Below, piece by piece: positions 27,606 to 36,919 of a stretch of 64,000 bases of DNA; position 1 is the first letter of the stretch, and every line of letters begins with the position of its first letter. The stretch comes from an uncultured Muribaculaceae bacterium (GTDB taxonomy: Bacteria; Bacteroidota; Bacteroidia; Bacteroidales; Muribaculaceae), in the NCBI GenBank assembly GCA_910585755.1, contig CAJUFH010000001.1, positions 47,019 to 111,018 on the forward strand, read 5' to 3'. Under the pieces are notes generated by a model, which did no database searches, was not told where the DNA came from, and saw only the letters and a list, made by a program, of their open reading frames with translations. A program made the translations under genes and the position numbers.

Positions 27606-27901
27606 CACATATTCGATGCGGCGTGGTCCGGTCTGTCACTATCCCTTCTCGGAAATAGTTCGGAATATCAGCATCCTCTATTCATTTCCGGCAAAGATTA
27701 TCCTGGGGCAATATGAGGATAATCGTATGGGAATTATATCCCGTAGGGTAGGATTCGCGATTTTCTTCCCTGGAAGGTAGGATTCGAGGATCTGTTCCCC
27801 GGAGGGAAGAAAATCGTATTGTCGCATACGGGTGGTTAATAATTGTCGGTTTTTGGCGGGAGGAGTTATAATAAATTGGGGGTTAGGGACGTTAAAAGGG
27901 T
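27606..27901. other. Structured intergenic region
   Basis: 296 bases with no gene. It holds a perfect 14-base inverted repeat (CGATTTTCTTCCCT at 27758-27771 and its complement at 27803-27816), a small hairpin at GGGAATTATATCCC (about 27729-27742), and a duplicated GTAGGATTCG (27748 and 27778). It may be a terminator region for the lectin operon, a leader of the following gene, or a small RNA. Confidence 0.5.
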
Positions 27902-28531
27902 ATGAGTTTTGATGAGAACAACAAAAACGACGACGGGCGCGTGCGTTTGCGCGTACTCGGAATATCATACAGCCAGATTCAGAGCGGGGCTTACGCACTG
28001 ATACTGGCACAGGCCGACGGTCCGTACCGTATCCCTGTGGTGGTCGGGGCTGCCGAGGCGCAGTCGATTGCCATCAAGATGGAAGGAATCGTGCCGCCGC
28101 GGCCTATGACCCACGACCTTTTCGCCTCTTTGGCGCAAGCCTACGGGGTAGTGCTCCGCGACGTGTTCATCCATAAGTTCGAGGACGGGATTTTTTCGTC
28201 GGAACTGACGTTTGTCGACGGCCAGGGGCGCGAGGTGGTGCTTGACGCCCGGACTTCCGACGCCATCGCGATCGCTATGCGCACGAAGGCCCCGATTTAC
28301 ACTACCCGTGAAATCCTCGCCGAGACCGGGTTCCTGATGGAGGTAAAGGAGGCGGATGCCGCCGACCTCCCTTCCGACAGCGAGATTGCCGAGGTTATGG
28401 CCCCGAAGCTGGAAAACCTCGCGATAGAGGAGCTTGAACGCACCCTCGCACGCCATATCGAGCTGGAAGAGTACGAGGAGGCGGCGAAAGTACAGGCGAT
28501 AATAAACGCCAAAAAAAGCGGCCAGGCCTGA
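27902..28531 (+). CDS. Bifunctional nuclease (BFN/DUF151) domain protein
   Basis: A 209-residue protein. The N-terminal 140 residues form a BFN/DUF151 domain (RLRVLGISYSQIQ, IPVVVGAAEAQSIAI and LDARTSDAIAIAMR are diagnostic). The C-terminal 60 residues have a UVR-like helical hairpin (LEEYEEAAKVQAIINAKK). Plant relatives show DNase and RNase activity; bacterial members are widely conserved but little studied. This fused arrangement is standard for Bacteroidetes. A terminator follows directly. Confidence 0.9.
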   Translation: MSFDENNKNDDGRVRLRVLGISYSQIQSGAYALILAQADGPYRIPVVVGAAEAQSIAIKMEGIVPPRPMTHDLFASLAQAYGVVLRDVFIHKFEDGIFSSELTFVDGQGREVVLDARTSDAIAIAMRTKAPIYTTREILAETGFLMEVKEADAADLPSDSEIAEVMAPKLENLAIEELERTLARHIELEEYEEAAKVQAIINAKKSGQA

Positions 28532-28546
28532 CCAGTCACCATTTAC

Positions 28547-28582
28547 AGCCCCGAAGTGCTAACTTTTGGGGCTTATTATTTT
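28547..28582 (+). terminator. Terminator of the BFN gene
   Basis: AGCCCCGAA (28547-28555) pairs with TTTGGGGCT (28565-28573), allowing one G-U pair, and is followed by TATTATTTTT. Confidence 0.8.
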
Positions 28583-28602
28583 TACCAACGCCAAGAAAAA
28601 CG

Positions 28603-28610
28603 TAAATTTG
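28603..28610 (+). promoter_or_regulatory. -7 promoter element of the NupG-like gene
   Basis: TAAATTTG matches TAnnTTTG and would give a leader of about 80 bases for the gene at 28698. Confidence 0.5.
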
Positions 28611-28697
28611 CGGTTGGAACAGACAGATACGCGCTCCGGCTTGGCAGGCGCGAGTAGCTTTTCCGCCACAGAAAGAACCTAACAACAGAACGCAGAT

Positions 28698-30032
28698 ATG
28701 AATACATTGAAGCCGCGTCTCGCGGTGCTGAACTTTCTCGAGTTTGCCGTTTGGGGGGCGTATCTTACCTCGCTGGGCAATTTCCTTTTCAAGAACGGCC
28801 TCGGCGACCAAATAGGATGGTTCTACGCCATGCAGGGAATCGTCTCGCTCTTCATGCCCTCGATTGTAGGCATCGTGGCCGACCGCTGGATTCAGGCGCA
28901 GCGCATGCTCAGTATCTGCCATCTGCTCGCCGGAGCCTTCATGGCGCTCGCGGGGCTGTATTGCGCGCTGACCCCCGAAGTGTCTTTCGGGCCGCTGTTC
29001 GCTCTATATTCTGTGTCCGTGGCATTCTTCATGCCTACAATCGGATTGAACAATTCCGTTGCGTTCAACGCCCTTACAAAGGCCGGGATGGATACGGTCA
29101 AGGATTTCCCTCCGATCCGTATCTTCGGCACGATCGGCTTTATCTGCGCGATGCTTCTGGTAAACTTCGCCGGCCCGGCTGACGCCAAGTTCCAGACCAC
29201 TTATATGCAGCTCTTCGTTTCAGCGGCCCTGAGCTTCATCATGGTATTTTATGCGCTGACAATGCCGAAATGTCCGACAAGCAACGCTCCGCAGACCGGC
29301 AACTGGGTCGACAAGATGGGACTCCGCGCGTTCACGCTCTTCAAAAAGAAGAAAATGGCGGTCTTCTTTATTTTCAGCATGATGCTCGGCGTATCTCTCC
29401 AGATTACTAACGGATATGCCAATCCGTATATCACTTTCTTCGAGCACCTTCCCGAGTTTGCCAACGCCTGGGCGGCACAGAACGCCAACGCCCTGATTTC
29501 CCTGTCGCAAATCAGCGAAACCTGCTGCATACTCCTGATTCCTTTCTGCCTGAAGCGTTTCGGAATAAAGGGCGTGATGCTGATGTCGATGTTCGCCTGG
29601 GTGCTCCGTTTCGGCCTCTTCGGTCTGGGCGACCCCGACGGGCGGCTCTGGATGTTCGTTCTTAGCTGCATTGTCTACGGTATTGCGTTTGACTTCTTCA
29701 ACGTCAGCGGCGGCCTGTATGTCGATAAGGAAACTTCCCCCGAAATCCGCAGCTCCGCCCAGGGTCTGTTTATGATTATGACCAACGGCCTCGGAGCCAC
29801 AATCGGCACCCTCGCCGCTATGGCTATTGTAAACAGCAACGTTGTCGCGACAGCGCCCCTCGCCGAGCAGCTTGAGGGATGGCGCGACTCTTGGATGGTG
29901 TTCGCCGGTTACGCCCTCGTTGTGGCGGTTCTTTTTTGGATTGTTTTCCGCGACAAGAAGGAGCCGGTGTCAAAGAATGAAATAGAGACCGCCGAGGGGA
30001 CTGAGTCTCCCGCCGACGGCTTTGTAAACTAA
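28698..30032 (+). CDS. NupG-like nucleoside:H+ symporter (MFS)
   Basis: A 444-residue inner-membrane protein with 12 predicted helices. The N-terminus (LAVLNFLEFAVWGAYLTSLG) and the following FKNGLGDQIGWFYAMQGIVS are characteristic of the NupG/XapB nucleoside transporter family as seen in Bacteroidetes. It should import nucleosides with protons, but the substrate is inferred from family only. It starts a long co-directional run through 36756 in which gaps never exceed about 50 bases. Confidence 0.85.
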   Translation: MNTLKPRLAVLNFLEFAVWGAYLTSLGNFLFKNGLGDQIGWFYAMQGIVSLFMPSIVGIVADRWIQAQRMLSICHLLAGAFMALAGLYCALTPEVSFGPLFALYSVSVAFFMPTIGLNNSVAFNALTKAGMDTVKDFPPIRIFGTIGFICAMLLVNFAGPADAKFQTTYMQLFVSAALSFIMVFYALTMPKCPTSNAPQTGNWVDKMGLRAFTLFKKKKMAVFFIFSMMLGVSLQITNGYANPYITFFEHLPEFANAWAAQNANALISLSQISETCCILLIPFCLKRFGIKGVMLMSMFAWVLRFGLFGLGDPDGRLWMFVLSCIVYGIAFDFFNVSGGLYVDKETSPEIRSSAQGLFMIMTNGLGATIGTLAAMAIVNSNVVATAPLAEQLEGWRDSWMVFAGYALVVAVLFWIVFRDKKEPVSKNEIETAEGTESPADGFVN

Positions 30033-30057
30033 TTCAAACGAAAGACGTTTTATTTCC

Positions 30058-30780
30058 GTGATTCAGTTTTTTGCCCCCGACATACTGAGTGATTCGCGGC
30101 TTCCCGACCAGGAGGCCGCCCATTGCGTGAAGGTGCTTCGCCACGTCCCGGGCGACGAGGTCACGGTTGTCGACGGCAAGGGGACGCGCTACCGCTGCCG
30201 CCTTACCGAGGCGACCAACAAGCGCACCGAGGTCGAGATTATCGACCGGGAGGAGGTCCCTCCATACTGGGAGGCCGGAATCACGATCGCAGTGGCCCCG
30301 ACAAAGCATCTCGACCGAATGGAGTGGCTTGTAGAGAAACTGACCGAGGTCGGTTTCGACCGCTTTATCCCGCTGCTCTGCCGCTTCTCCGAGCGGAAGG
30401 AGCTGAAAACCGAGAGGCTGGAGAAAATCGCCGTCTCGGCGATGAAGCAGAGCCTGAAGGCCGCGGTGCCTGAAATAACGCCGATGACTCCTTTCAAGAA
30501 ATTCATTGCCGACACCTCGGGCATCCCGCAGCGCTTCATAGCACATTGCGCCCCCGACCAGCCGCGCCGCCTTCTCAGCCGCGAGTACGATCCCTCAAGG
30601 GAGGCCGTCGTGCTTATCGGGCCGGAAGGGGATTTCTCTCCCGAGGAAATCGCGATGGCTCTTGAAGCCGGGTTTGTCCCGGTCAGTCTCGGCGACGCGA
30701 GGCTGCGCACCGAGACAGCCGCCCTTACCGCTTGCCAGACATTCCACACCGTCGGCGAGCTGCGCGACCGGCTCTCCTAA
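30058..30780 (+). CDS. rsmE: 16S rRNA m3U1498 methyltransferase RsmE
   Basis: A 240-residue SPOUT-class methyltransferase that methylates U1498 of 16S rRNA. It has the N-terminal PUA-like part (AHCVKVLRHVPGDEVTVVDG) and the C-terminal knot with LIGPEGDFSPEE and SLGDARLRTETAA. The start is GTG at 30058, giving MIQFFAPDIL; no upstream ATG fits. It is 25 bases after the transporter gene. Confidence 0.95.
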   Translation: MIQFFAPDILSDSRLPDQEAAHCVKVLRHVPGDEVTVVDGKGTRYRCRLTEATNKRTEVEIIDREEVPPYWEAGITIAVAPTKHLDRMEWLVEKLTEVGFDRFIPLLCRFSERKELKTERLEKIAVSAMKQSLKAAVPEITPMTPFKKFIADTSGIPQRFIAHCAPDQPRRLLSREYDPSREAVVLIGPEGDFSPEEIAMALEAGFVPVSLGDARLRTETAALTACQTFHTVGELRDRLS

Positions 30781-30816
30781 GCAAACAAAGAATAACATCA
30801 CACCAGACCTATATAA

Positions 30817-31650
30817 ATGGAATTTGACCTTCAAAAATATCTTTACGACTCGCCTGACAGGAACTTCTTCCTGCTGGCAGGTCCCTGCGTCATAGAGGGC
30901 GAGGAAATGGCACTCGACATCGCGGCCAAAGTAAAGGCCGTGACCGACAGGCTCGGTATCCCCTATGTTTTCAAGGGAAGCTACCGCAAGGCCAACCGCT
31001 CGCGCCTCGACTCCTTCACGGGCATCGGCGACCTCGAGGCCCTCGCCATTCTGAAAAAGGTAAGGGATACTGTCGGGGTTCCTGTCGTCACCGACATACA
31101 TACCGCCGACGAGGCCAGGCTTGCCGCCGAGTTTGTCGACATGCTCCAGATTCCGGCGTTCCTCTGCCGCCAGACCGACCTGCTGGTGGCCGCGGCGAAA
31201 ACCGGGAAGATGGTAAATATAAAGAAAGGACAGTTCCTCTCCCCCGCCGCGATGAAGTACGCGGTCCAGAAGGTACGCGATGCCGGGAATCCGAATGTCG
31301 CGGTAACCGAGCGCGGCACCACGTTCGGCTACCAGGACCTGATTGTCGATTACCGCGGTATTCCCGAGATGAGGCAGAACGGGTGCCCCGTCATCCTTGA
31401 CGTGACTCATTCGCTCCAGCAGCCGAATCAGACGGAAGGGGTCACCGGCGGCCGCCCTGACATGATCGAGACCGTCGCCCGCGCGGGAATCGCCGTCGGG
31501 TGCGACGGCATCTTCATAGAGACCCATCAGAACCCGGCGGTCGCCAAGAGCGACGGCGCGAACATGCTTCGCCTTGATCTTCTACCCTCTCTTCTGGAAC
31601 GGCTCACCACGCTGAGAATGGCCGTTAATTCCTTTAATGCCGATTGCTAA
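30817..31650 (+). CDS. kdsA: 3-deoxy-8-phosphooctulonate (Kdo-8-P) synthase
   Basis: A 277-residue aldolase that condenses phosphoenolpyruvate and arabinose 5-phosphate for Kdo synthesis. LLAGPCVIEGEEMALDIA, FKGSYRKANRSRLDSFTG and DVTHSLQQPN are diagnostic. The enzyme is of normal length. The TAA stop overlaps the ATG of the next gene by one base. waaA, the enzyme that uses Kdo, is at 1371-2651. Confidence 0.97.
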   Translation: MEFDLQKYLYDSPDRNFFLLAGPCVIEGEEMALDIAAKVKAVTDRLGIPYVFKGSYRKANRSRLDSFTGIGDLEALAILKKVRDTVGVPVVTDIHTADEARLAAEFVDMLQIPAFLCRQTDLLVAAAKTGKMVNIKKGQFLSPAAMKYAVQKVRDAGNPNVAVTERGTTFGYQDLIVDYRGIPEMRQNGCPVILDVTHSLQQPNQTEGVTGGRPDMIETVARAGIAVGCDGIFIETHQNPAVAKSDGANMLRLDLLPSLLERLTTLRMAVNSFNADC

Positions 31651-33272
31651 TGATGAACGTACGCAGCTATTTCGCCGCCGCCCTGCTTGCCGCCGCGGCG
31701 GTATTTCCAGCGGCCGCCCAGCAGGGGCTTGACAATCCGATGACCCGCGCCATGATGGAGGTCTACAACCAGGAGCTGGCGGCTAATCCGCAGTCCTACG
31801 AGGTCTACTTCCGCCGCGCCAATGAATATTACAAGTTCAACCAGTACCTCCGCGCCCTCTCGGATGTCGACAACGCGATAAAGTACGCTCCAGCTACGGA
31901 CACCGAATTCCTCTACGAGGCCACGTTTCTCCGTGCGGAGATTTACCAGATGCTCGACAAACACCAGGAGGCGCTTGCCGATTTCACCGAGGCGCTGAGG
32001 CTCGACCCGTCGTCGTTCCTGGCGCTTTACCAGAAAGCAAATTCCGAATATGAGCTCGGACGCTATGCCGATGCGAAGGGTGACTACAACCGTATGCGCG
32101 CTATCAACCCCCGAAGCGCCGAAGCCCTGACGGGGCTCGCCCGTGTGGCGGTCAAGGAGAACAATCTTGGTCTGGCCCAGCAGTATATGGACGACGCGGT
32201 CAAGATGATGCCCTCCGACAGCGACATTTTCGTGCGCCGCGCCTCCGTAAGGCGTATGCTCGGCGACAACACCGGTGCGGTCGAGGATCTGATTATGGCG
32301 ATTTCTATTGACTCCAATTCCCGCGCGATACAGGAACTGGCCAATATCGGAAATTCTGACTATCCGGCCGTGATTACCGGACTCAGCGGCGCGATCAGCC
32401 AGGCCCCCGACCAGCCGATGCTCTACTACCTGCGAGGATTTATAGCCCAGGCCCACGCCCACTATCTCTCGGCAATCGACGACTACCGCAAGCTGGTCGA
32501 CAACAATATGTATAACTACGCCGGAATCTACGGAGCGCTCGGCGAATGTTATTTCCAGCTTTGCGACTACGACCGCGCCCTGGAATTTGTGAACCAGGCG
32601 ATAGGGATGGACCCCGCCAATCCCGAGTACAATACGACGCTCGCGGGAATCCGCCGCGCCATGGGTGACTACCGCGCCGCGCTGAAGGCTGTCGACTTCG
32701 CCCTGAGCGATGCGCCGGCCGACCGTTCTGCCCTGGCTGAAAAGGGTAGGGTGCTTTACTCCCTCGAGCGCTACGACGAGGCTTCCGGCATCTTCGGGGA
32801 GCTGATTATGGATAACCCGGAGGACGCGATGAGCTATATGCTCCAGGCCTGGGTGGTAAGCGACGGACTGAAACAGCCCCGCAACGCCGCGCCGATATAC
32901 AAGAGACTCCTTGAATCGTCGGCTGCCGAGGCAGTCAACGCTTCCGGCGAGCATTTTACTTCCCCTTCGACCCTCCGCGGTTTCGCCCTGCTGTTCACGG
33001 GTGATACCGAGGGTGCGCTTCGCTGGGCCGACGACCTTCTCCGCGACAACAACGATTCAGACGGTTCGCTGAACTACCTTGCCGCCTGCCTGTACGCCCA
33101 GGCCGGAGACAAGGAGAAGGCGCTCGCGTGTGTCGACCGTGCCCTGGGTCGCGGTTACGCGAGCCTCTACAACTGGAAGGTAAACGACTCGGCGAGGGTT
33201 AACGTGGCTCCCCTTCGCGGGGATGCCCGATTCGACCGTGCGCTCGAGTCGTACTCTTACCTCTTTAAGTAA
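31650..33272 (+). CDS. TPR-repeat periplasmic protein
   Basis: A 540-residue protein with a signal peptide (about 1-25, ending in AAAQQ). At least eight tetratricopeptide repeats follow, e.g. EALADFTEALRLDPSSFLAL and RALEFVNQAIGMDPANPEY. TPR arrays mediate protein-protein contact; here a periplasmic or outer-membrane-associated scaffold is likely. ATG codons at 31650 and 31653 are both possible; the first overlaps the kdsA stop. No enzymatic domain is visible. Confidence 0.85.
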   Translation: MMNVRSYFAAALLAAAAVFPAAAQQGLDNPMTRAMMEVYNQELAANPQSYEVYFRRANEYYKFNQYLRALSDVDNAIKYAPATDTEFLYEATFLRAEIYQMLDKHQEALADFTEALRLDPSSFLALYQKANSEYELGRYADAKGDYNRMRAINPRSAEALTGLARVAVKENNLGLAQQYMDDAVKMMPSDSDIFVRRASVRRMLGDNTGAVEDLIMAISIDSNSRAIQELANIGNSDYPAVITGLSGAISQAPDQPMLYYLRGFIAQAHAHYLSAIDDYRKLVDNNMYNYAGIYGALGECYFQLCDYDRALEFVNQAIGMDPANPEYNTTLAGIRRAMGDYRAALKAVDFALSDAPADRSALAEKGRVLYSLERYDEASGIFGELIMDNPEDAMSYMLQAWVVSDGLKQPRNAAPIYKRLLESSAAEAVNASGEHFTSPSTLRGFALLFTGDTEGALRWADDLLRDNNDSDGSLNYLAACLYAQAGDKEKALACVDRALGRGYASLYNWKVNDSARVNVAPLRGDARFDRALESYSYLFK

Positions 33273-33285
33273 TCAGGAGTGGCAG

Positions 33286-34518
33286 ATGAAGCAGAGAGTC
33301 CTGATAGTAAACAAGTTCTATTATCCGCGCGGAGGCGACTGCGTCTGCACCCTTAATCTGGAGCGGCTTCTCGCCGACCGGGGGCACGACGTGGCTGTCT
33401 ACTCTATGCGGTACCCTGAGAATCTCCCCTCCAGGTGGAGCGGCTATTTCGCCTCCCCGGTTGATTTCAGCGGTTCCGCGAAGGAGAAGCTGCGTGCCGC
33501 GGCCAGGACAATGGGGTGGGGGGGCATACGCTCCTCGTTTGCCGGGATACTTGCCGATTTCAAGCCCGACGTAGTTCATCTGCAGAATATCCACAGCTAC
33601 TTGTCGCCGCGGCTCGCCGTTATGGCCCGCCAGGCCGGGGCGCGGGTCGTATGGACCCTCCATGACTTCAAGCCGGTATGCCCCTCCTACGGCTGTCTGC
33701 GCGACGGGAAACCTTGCGAGGAATGTTTTGACTCAAAGACCGCCGTGGTGCGCCATCGTTGCATGAAGGGCTCGCTCGCGGGGAGCGTTGTAGCGTGGCT
33801 GGAGGCAATGCGCTGGAACAGGCGCCAACTTGAAAGGAATGTGGATCTGTTCATCTGCCCCAGCGAGTTCATGCGCGGCAAGATGGAAAAGGCCGGTTTT
33901 GACCCCGCAAAGCTGCGCGTCAACTGCAACTTCGTCGGTTTCGACAAGATGGAGCGGTTCAAGACGCTTGAGGCTCCCGACCGCTCCTCACGTGGGGTGT
34001 ATTACTGCTATGTCGGACGGCTGTCGGAAGAAAAGGGGGTTGAATCGCTGCTCGAGGCTGCCTCGAAATTCCCGGCAGTATTGAAAATTGCCGGAGACGG
34101 TCCGCTGCTCGAATCTCTCTCCGGCCGTTATTCCGACAACAATAACATCGAGTTCCTCGGACGCCGGAACCCCGACGAAGTTGTTAATCTGCTTCGCGGC
34201 GCCCGTTTTTCCGTGATGCCGTCGATATGCTACGAGAATAATCCCCTCGGAGTTATCGAATCGCTCTGCGCCGGGACTCCGGTTGTCGGAGCTGAAATCG
34301 GCGGAATCCCGGAACTTATAGTCCCGGAAAAAACCGGACTTACCTTTGAAAGCGGCAACGTTGACGCTCTCTTAAAGGCCCTCGATGCCGCTTACAAGGC
34401 AGACTGGGACTACGGGGCGATTCGCGGCGACGCTCTTGAACGCTTTTCGGCAGACCGCCATTACCGCGAGTTGCTTGACATATATAATACACACACCGGC
34501 CCCTCCCGTCGTCGCTGA
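33286..34518 (+). CDS. GT4-family glycosyltransferase
   Basis: A 410-residue GT-B glycosyltransferase. The acceptor half starts VLIVNKFYYPRGGDCVCTL. The donor half has YVGRLSEEKGVESLLEA, LKIAGDGPLLE and the PSICYENNPLGVIESLCAG motif with the E-x7-E pair. CPSYGCLRDGKPCEECF, a Cys-rich insert seen in some members, may bind metal. The ATG at 33286 follows a CAGGAG ribosome site; upstream sequence is inside the TPR gene. It is followed by a radical SAM gene and a second GT4, suggesting a surface glycan. Confidence 0.88.
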   Translation: MKQRVLIVNKFYYPRGGDCVCTLNLERLLADRGHDVAVYSMRYPENLPSRWSGYFASPVDFSGSAKEKLRAAARTMGWGGIRSSFAGILADFKPDVVHLQNIHSYLSPRLAVMARQAGARVVWTLHDFKPVCPSYGCLRDGKPCEECFDSKTAVVRHRCMKGSLAGSVVAWLEAMRWNRRQLERNVDLFICPSEFMRGKMEKAGFDPAKLRVNCNFVGFDKMERFKTLEAPDRSSRGVYYCYVGRLSEEKGVESLLEAASKFPAVLKIAGDGPLLESLSGRYSDNNNIEFLGRRNPDEVVNLLRGARFSVMPSICYENNPLGVIESLCAGTPVVGAEIGGIPELIVPEKTGLTFESGNVDALLKALDAAYKADWDYGAIRGDALERFSADRHYRELLDIYNTHTGPSRRR

Positions 34519-34550
34519 CGGCCCGGGCAACTTCTATCTTTGGAATTCAA

Positions 34551-35609
34551 ATGAACGCTATAACGCCAACCGACGCTTCTATCATCCTGACCTACCGCTG
34601 CCCGATGCGGTGCAAGATGTGCAACATATGGCAGAACCCTACCGACAAGAAGGAGGAAATCAAGGCCGCTGACCTGAAATCGCTCCCGCGCCTGAAATTC
34701 ATCAACCTTACCGGCGGAGAGCCCTTCGTGCGAGAAGACCTTCCCGAGATTGTCGAGGAGTGCTTCCGGCATACCGACCGTATCGTCATATCTACTTCCG
34801 GCTGGTTTGAGGACCGCGTGATCGCTCTCGCGAAGCGTTTCCCGAATATAGGGATACGCATCTCGATCGAGGGGTTGAGCGGCAAGAACGACGAGCTTCG
34901 CGGCCGCGAGGGGGGATTTGACAAGGGCCTCCGCACGCTGCTGATGCTTAAAGACATGGGAGTCAAGGACATCGGCTTCGGATGCACTGTTTCTAACAAC
35001 AATTCAAAGGATATGCTGGCGCTTTACCAGCTTTCCAAATCTCTCGGAATGGAGTTCGCGACCGCGGCGTTCCATAATTCCTACTACTTCCACAAGGACG
35101 ATAACGTTATCACGAACTGCGAGGAGGTATGCCGCGACTTCGAGCAGCTTATCGAGTGGCAATTGCAGGAAAAACATCCGAAATCGTGGTTCCGGGCCTT
35201 CTTCAATATGGGGCTGATCAACTATATCGAAGGTGGGCGGCGCATGCTCCCCTGCGAGGCGGGTTCGGCCAATTTCTTTATCGACCCGTGGGGCGAGGTG
35301 TTCCCCTGCAACGGCCTGGAGGAGAAATACTGGAAGGAGTCTATGGGGAATATCCACGAGGCTGACTTTATGACCATATGGAACTCCGAGCAGGCGGCGA
35401 AAGTGCGCGAGAAGGTTCGGCGTTGCCCGAAAAACTGCTGGATGGTCGGAACCGCCTCGCCGGTGATGCACAAGTACATAAAGCACCCCGCCAAGTGGGC
35501 GCTTACCAATAAGTTGCGCTCAATGCGCGGCCTGAAGCCGTGTCTCGACAAGACCTGGTACGACGTAGGGCAGGATCCCTCGCAGGGAGACCTTCGGGAA
35601 AAATTCTGA
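34551..35609 (+). CDS. Radical SAM / SPASM-domain protein
   Basis: A 352-residue protein whose N-terminal radical SAM motif is CPMRCKMC (Cys17, Cys21, Cys24), binding a 4Fe-4S cluster and S-adenosylmethionine. LTGGEPFVREDL follows. The C-terminal SPASM region has CEAGSANFFIDPWGEVFPCN and later RCPKNCW, likely holding auxiliary clusters. Such enzymes modify peptides or sugars. No precursor peptide gene is visible nearby. Its place between two GT4 genes suggests action on a glycan or its lipid carrier, which is inference. Confidence 0.85.
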   Translation: MNAITPTDASIILTYRCPMRCKMCNIWQNPTDKKEEIKAADLKSLPRLKFINLTGGEPFVREDLPEIVEECFRHTDRIVISTSGWFEDRVIALAKRFPNIGIRISIEGLSGKNDELRGREGGFDKGLRTLLMLKDMGVKDIGFGCTVSNNNSKDMLALYQLSKSLGMEFATAAFHNSYYFHKDDNVITNCEEVCRDFEQLIEWQLQEKHPKSWFRAFFNMGLINYIEGGRRMLPCEAGSANFFIDPWGEVFPCNGLEEKYWKESMGNIHEADFMTIWNSEQAAKVREKVRRCPKNCWMVGTASPVMHKYIKHPAKWALTNKLRSMRGLKPCLDKTWYDVGQDPSQGDLREKF

Positions 35610-35655
35610 CCAGTAACGCCATACTTTCGAGCTTTCACCTAACTAATCACGCGCC

Positions 35656-36756
35656 ATGAAAATCGTAGTCACAGGAACGAGGGGAATCCCCGCCATCCAG
35701 GGGGGAGTGGAGACCCATTGCGAGCAGCTTTACCCCCGGATAGCGGCGATGGGGCACGATGTGACTGTGATTCGACGCACCCCCTACATTACTCCTCAAA
35801 ACAGGCTTTCCGAGTTCAAGGGGGTAAGGCTGGTTGATGTTTATGCTCCGAGAAAGAAAAGTGTAGAGGCTATCGTCCATACCTTTCTGGCCGTAATCAA
35901 GGCCAGGAGACTTAATCCGGACGTGCTCCATATCCACGCCATCGGCCCCTCGCTGATGGTGCCGTTTGCCCGTTTGCTCGGTATGAAAGTCGTGACCACG
36001 AACCACGGACCCGACTATGACCGCCAGAAATGGGGGAAGCTCGCCCGCACGGCTTTAAGGCTCGGAGAACGCTTAGGCACCCGGTTCTCTAACAAGGTAA
36101 TCGTGATTTCCAACGTTATAGCCGGGATTCTACGCGACAATTACGGACGCTCCGATACCGAGCTGATTTTCAACGGAGTTGAAAAGCCTGTCAGATCTGC
36201 CGGACGCGAGTATCTGCGAGAATGGGGGATAGAGGAGCGGCCATATATCGTAGCTCTTGGAAGGTTCGTAAAGGAGAAGGGGTTCCATGACCTGATTGAG
36301 GCGTATGCGGCTTCCGGCCTCCGGGAGCGGTGCGCGCTGGTAATCGCGGGGGACTCCGACCATCCCGATGAGTATTCGGAAGCGCTTAAGCGCCAGGCCC
36401 GCGATGCGGGAGTGGTGCTTACCGGCTTCATACGCGGGGAGCGGTTGAACCAGCTTATGAGCTATGCGTCGCTCTTCGTTCTTCCGTCATACCACGAGGG
36501 TCTTCCGATTGCTCTTCTTGAGGCTATGAGTTATGACCTGGATGTCGTCGTGAGCGACATTCCGGCCAACAGAATACCCGAATTGGAGGAAGACGACTTC
36601 TTCCCGGCAGGGGATGTAGCCTCATTGGCTACACTTTTAGAGAAAAAAAATGTAGCGCATCGCGCCACACGGACGTATAATCTCGCTAATTACGATTGGG
36701 ACGAAATCGCGGCTCGGACGGTTGACGTTTACCGCGAAGTTTGCCGTTACAAATGA
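35656..36756 (+). CDS. GT4-family glycosyltransferase
   Basis: A 366-residue GT-B enzyme. The start KIVVTGTRGIPAIQGGVETH is typical of rhamnosyltransferase-like GT4 (DUF1972-type) proteins. The donor lobe has ALGRFVKEKGFHDLIEAY and PSYHEGLPIALLEAMSY. It closes the co-directional run. The acceptor and sugar are unknown; the pattern fits polysaccharide or O-antigen-like assembly in the cytoplasm. Confidence 0.88.
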   Translation: MKIVVTGTRGIPAIQGGVETHCEQLYPRIAAMGHDVTVIRRTPYITPQNRLSEFKGVRLVDVYAPRKKSVEAIVHTFLAVIKARRLNPDVLHIHAIGPSLMVPFARLLGMKVVTTNHGPDYDRQKWGKLARTALRLGERLGTRFSNKVIVISNVIAGILRDNYGRSDTELIFNGVEKPVRSAGREYLREWGIEERPYIVALGRFVKEKGFHDLIEAYAASGLRERCALVIAGDSDHPDEYSEALKRQARDAGVVLTGFIRGERLNQLMSYASLFVLPSYHEGLPIALLEAMSYDLDVVVSDIPANRIPELEEDDFFPAGDVASLATLLEKKNVAHRATRTYNLANYDWDEIAARTVDVYREVCRYK

Positions 36757-36882
36757 TTTTTTTTGCAGAATAGGCCCAATAAATGAATTTTTGTGTCCTG
36801 TTTTTCGGTTTTATGGTAATATGATTTATTGTCTGATACGTATTTTAGTTCAAAAAAAATGCGCAGATACAAAAATAATCGC

Positions 36883-36890
36883 TAACTTTG
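36883..36890 (+). promoter_or_regulatory. -7 promoter element of the glycogen operon
   Basis: TAACTTTG, an exact TAnnTTTG match, lies 30 bases before the glycogen synthase start in a strongly A/T-rich spacer. No clear -33 TTTG is seen. Confidence 0.6.
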
Positions 36891-36919
36891 CACCCTAAAA
36901 CGGAAAACTTCAAAAATTT

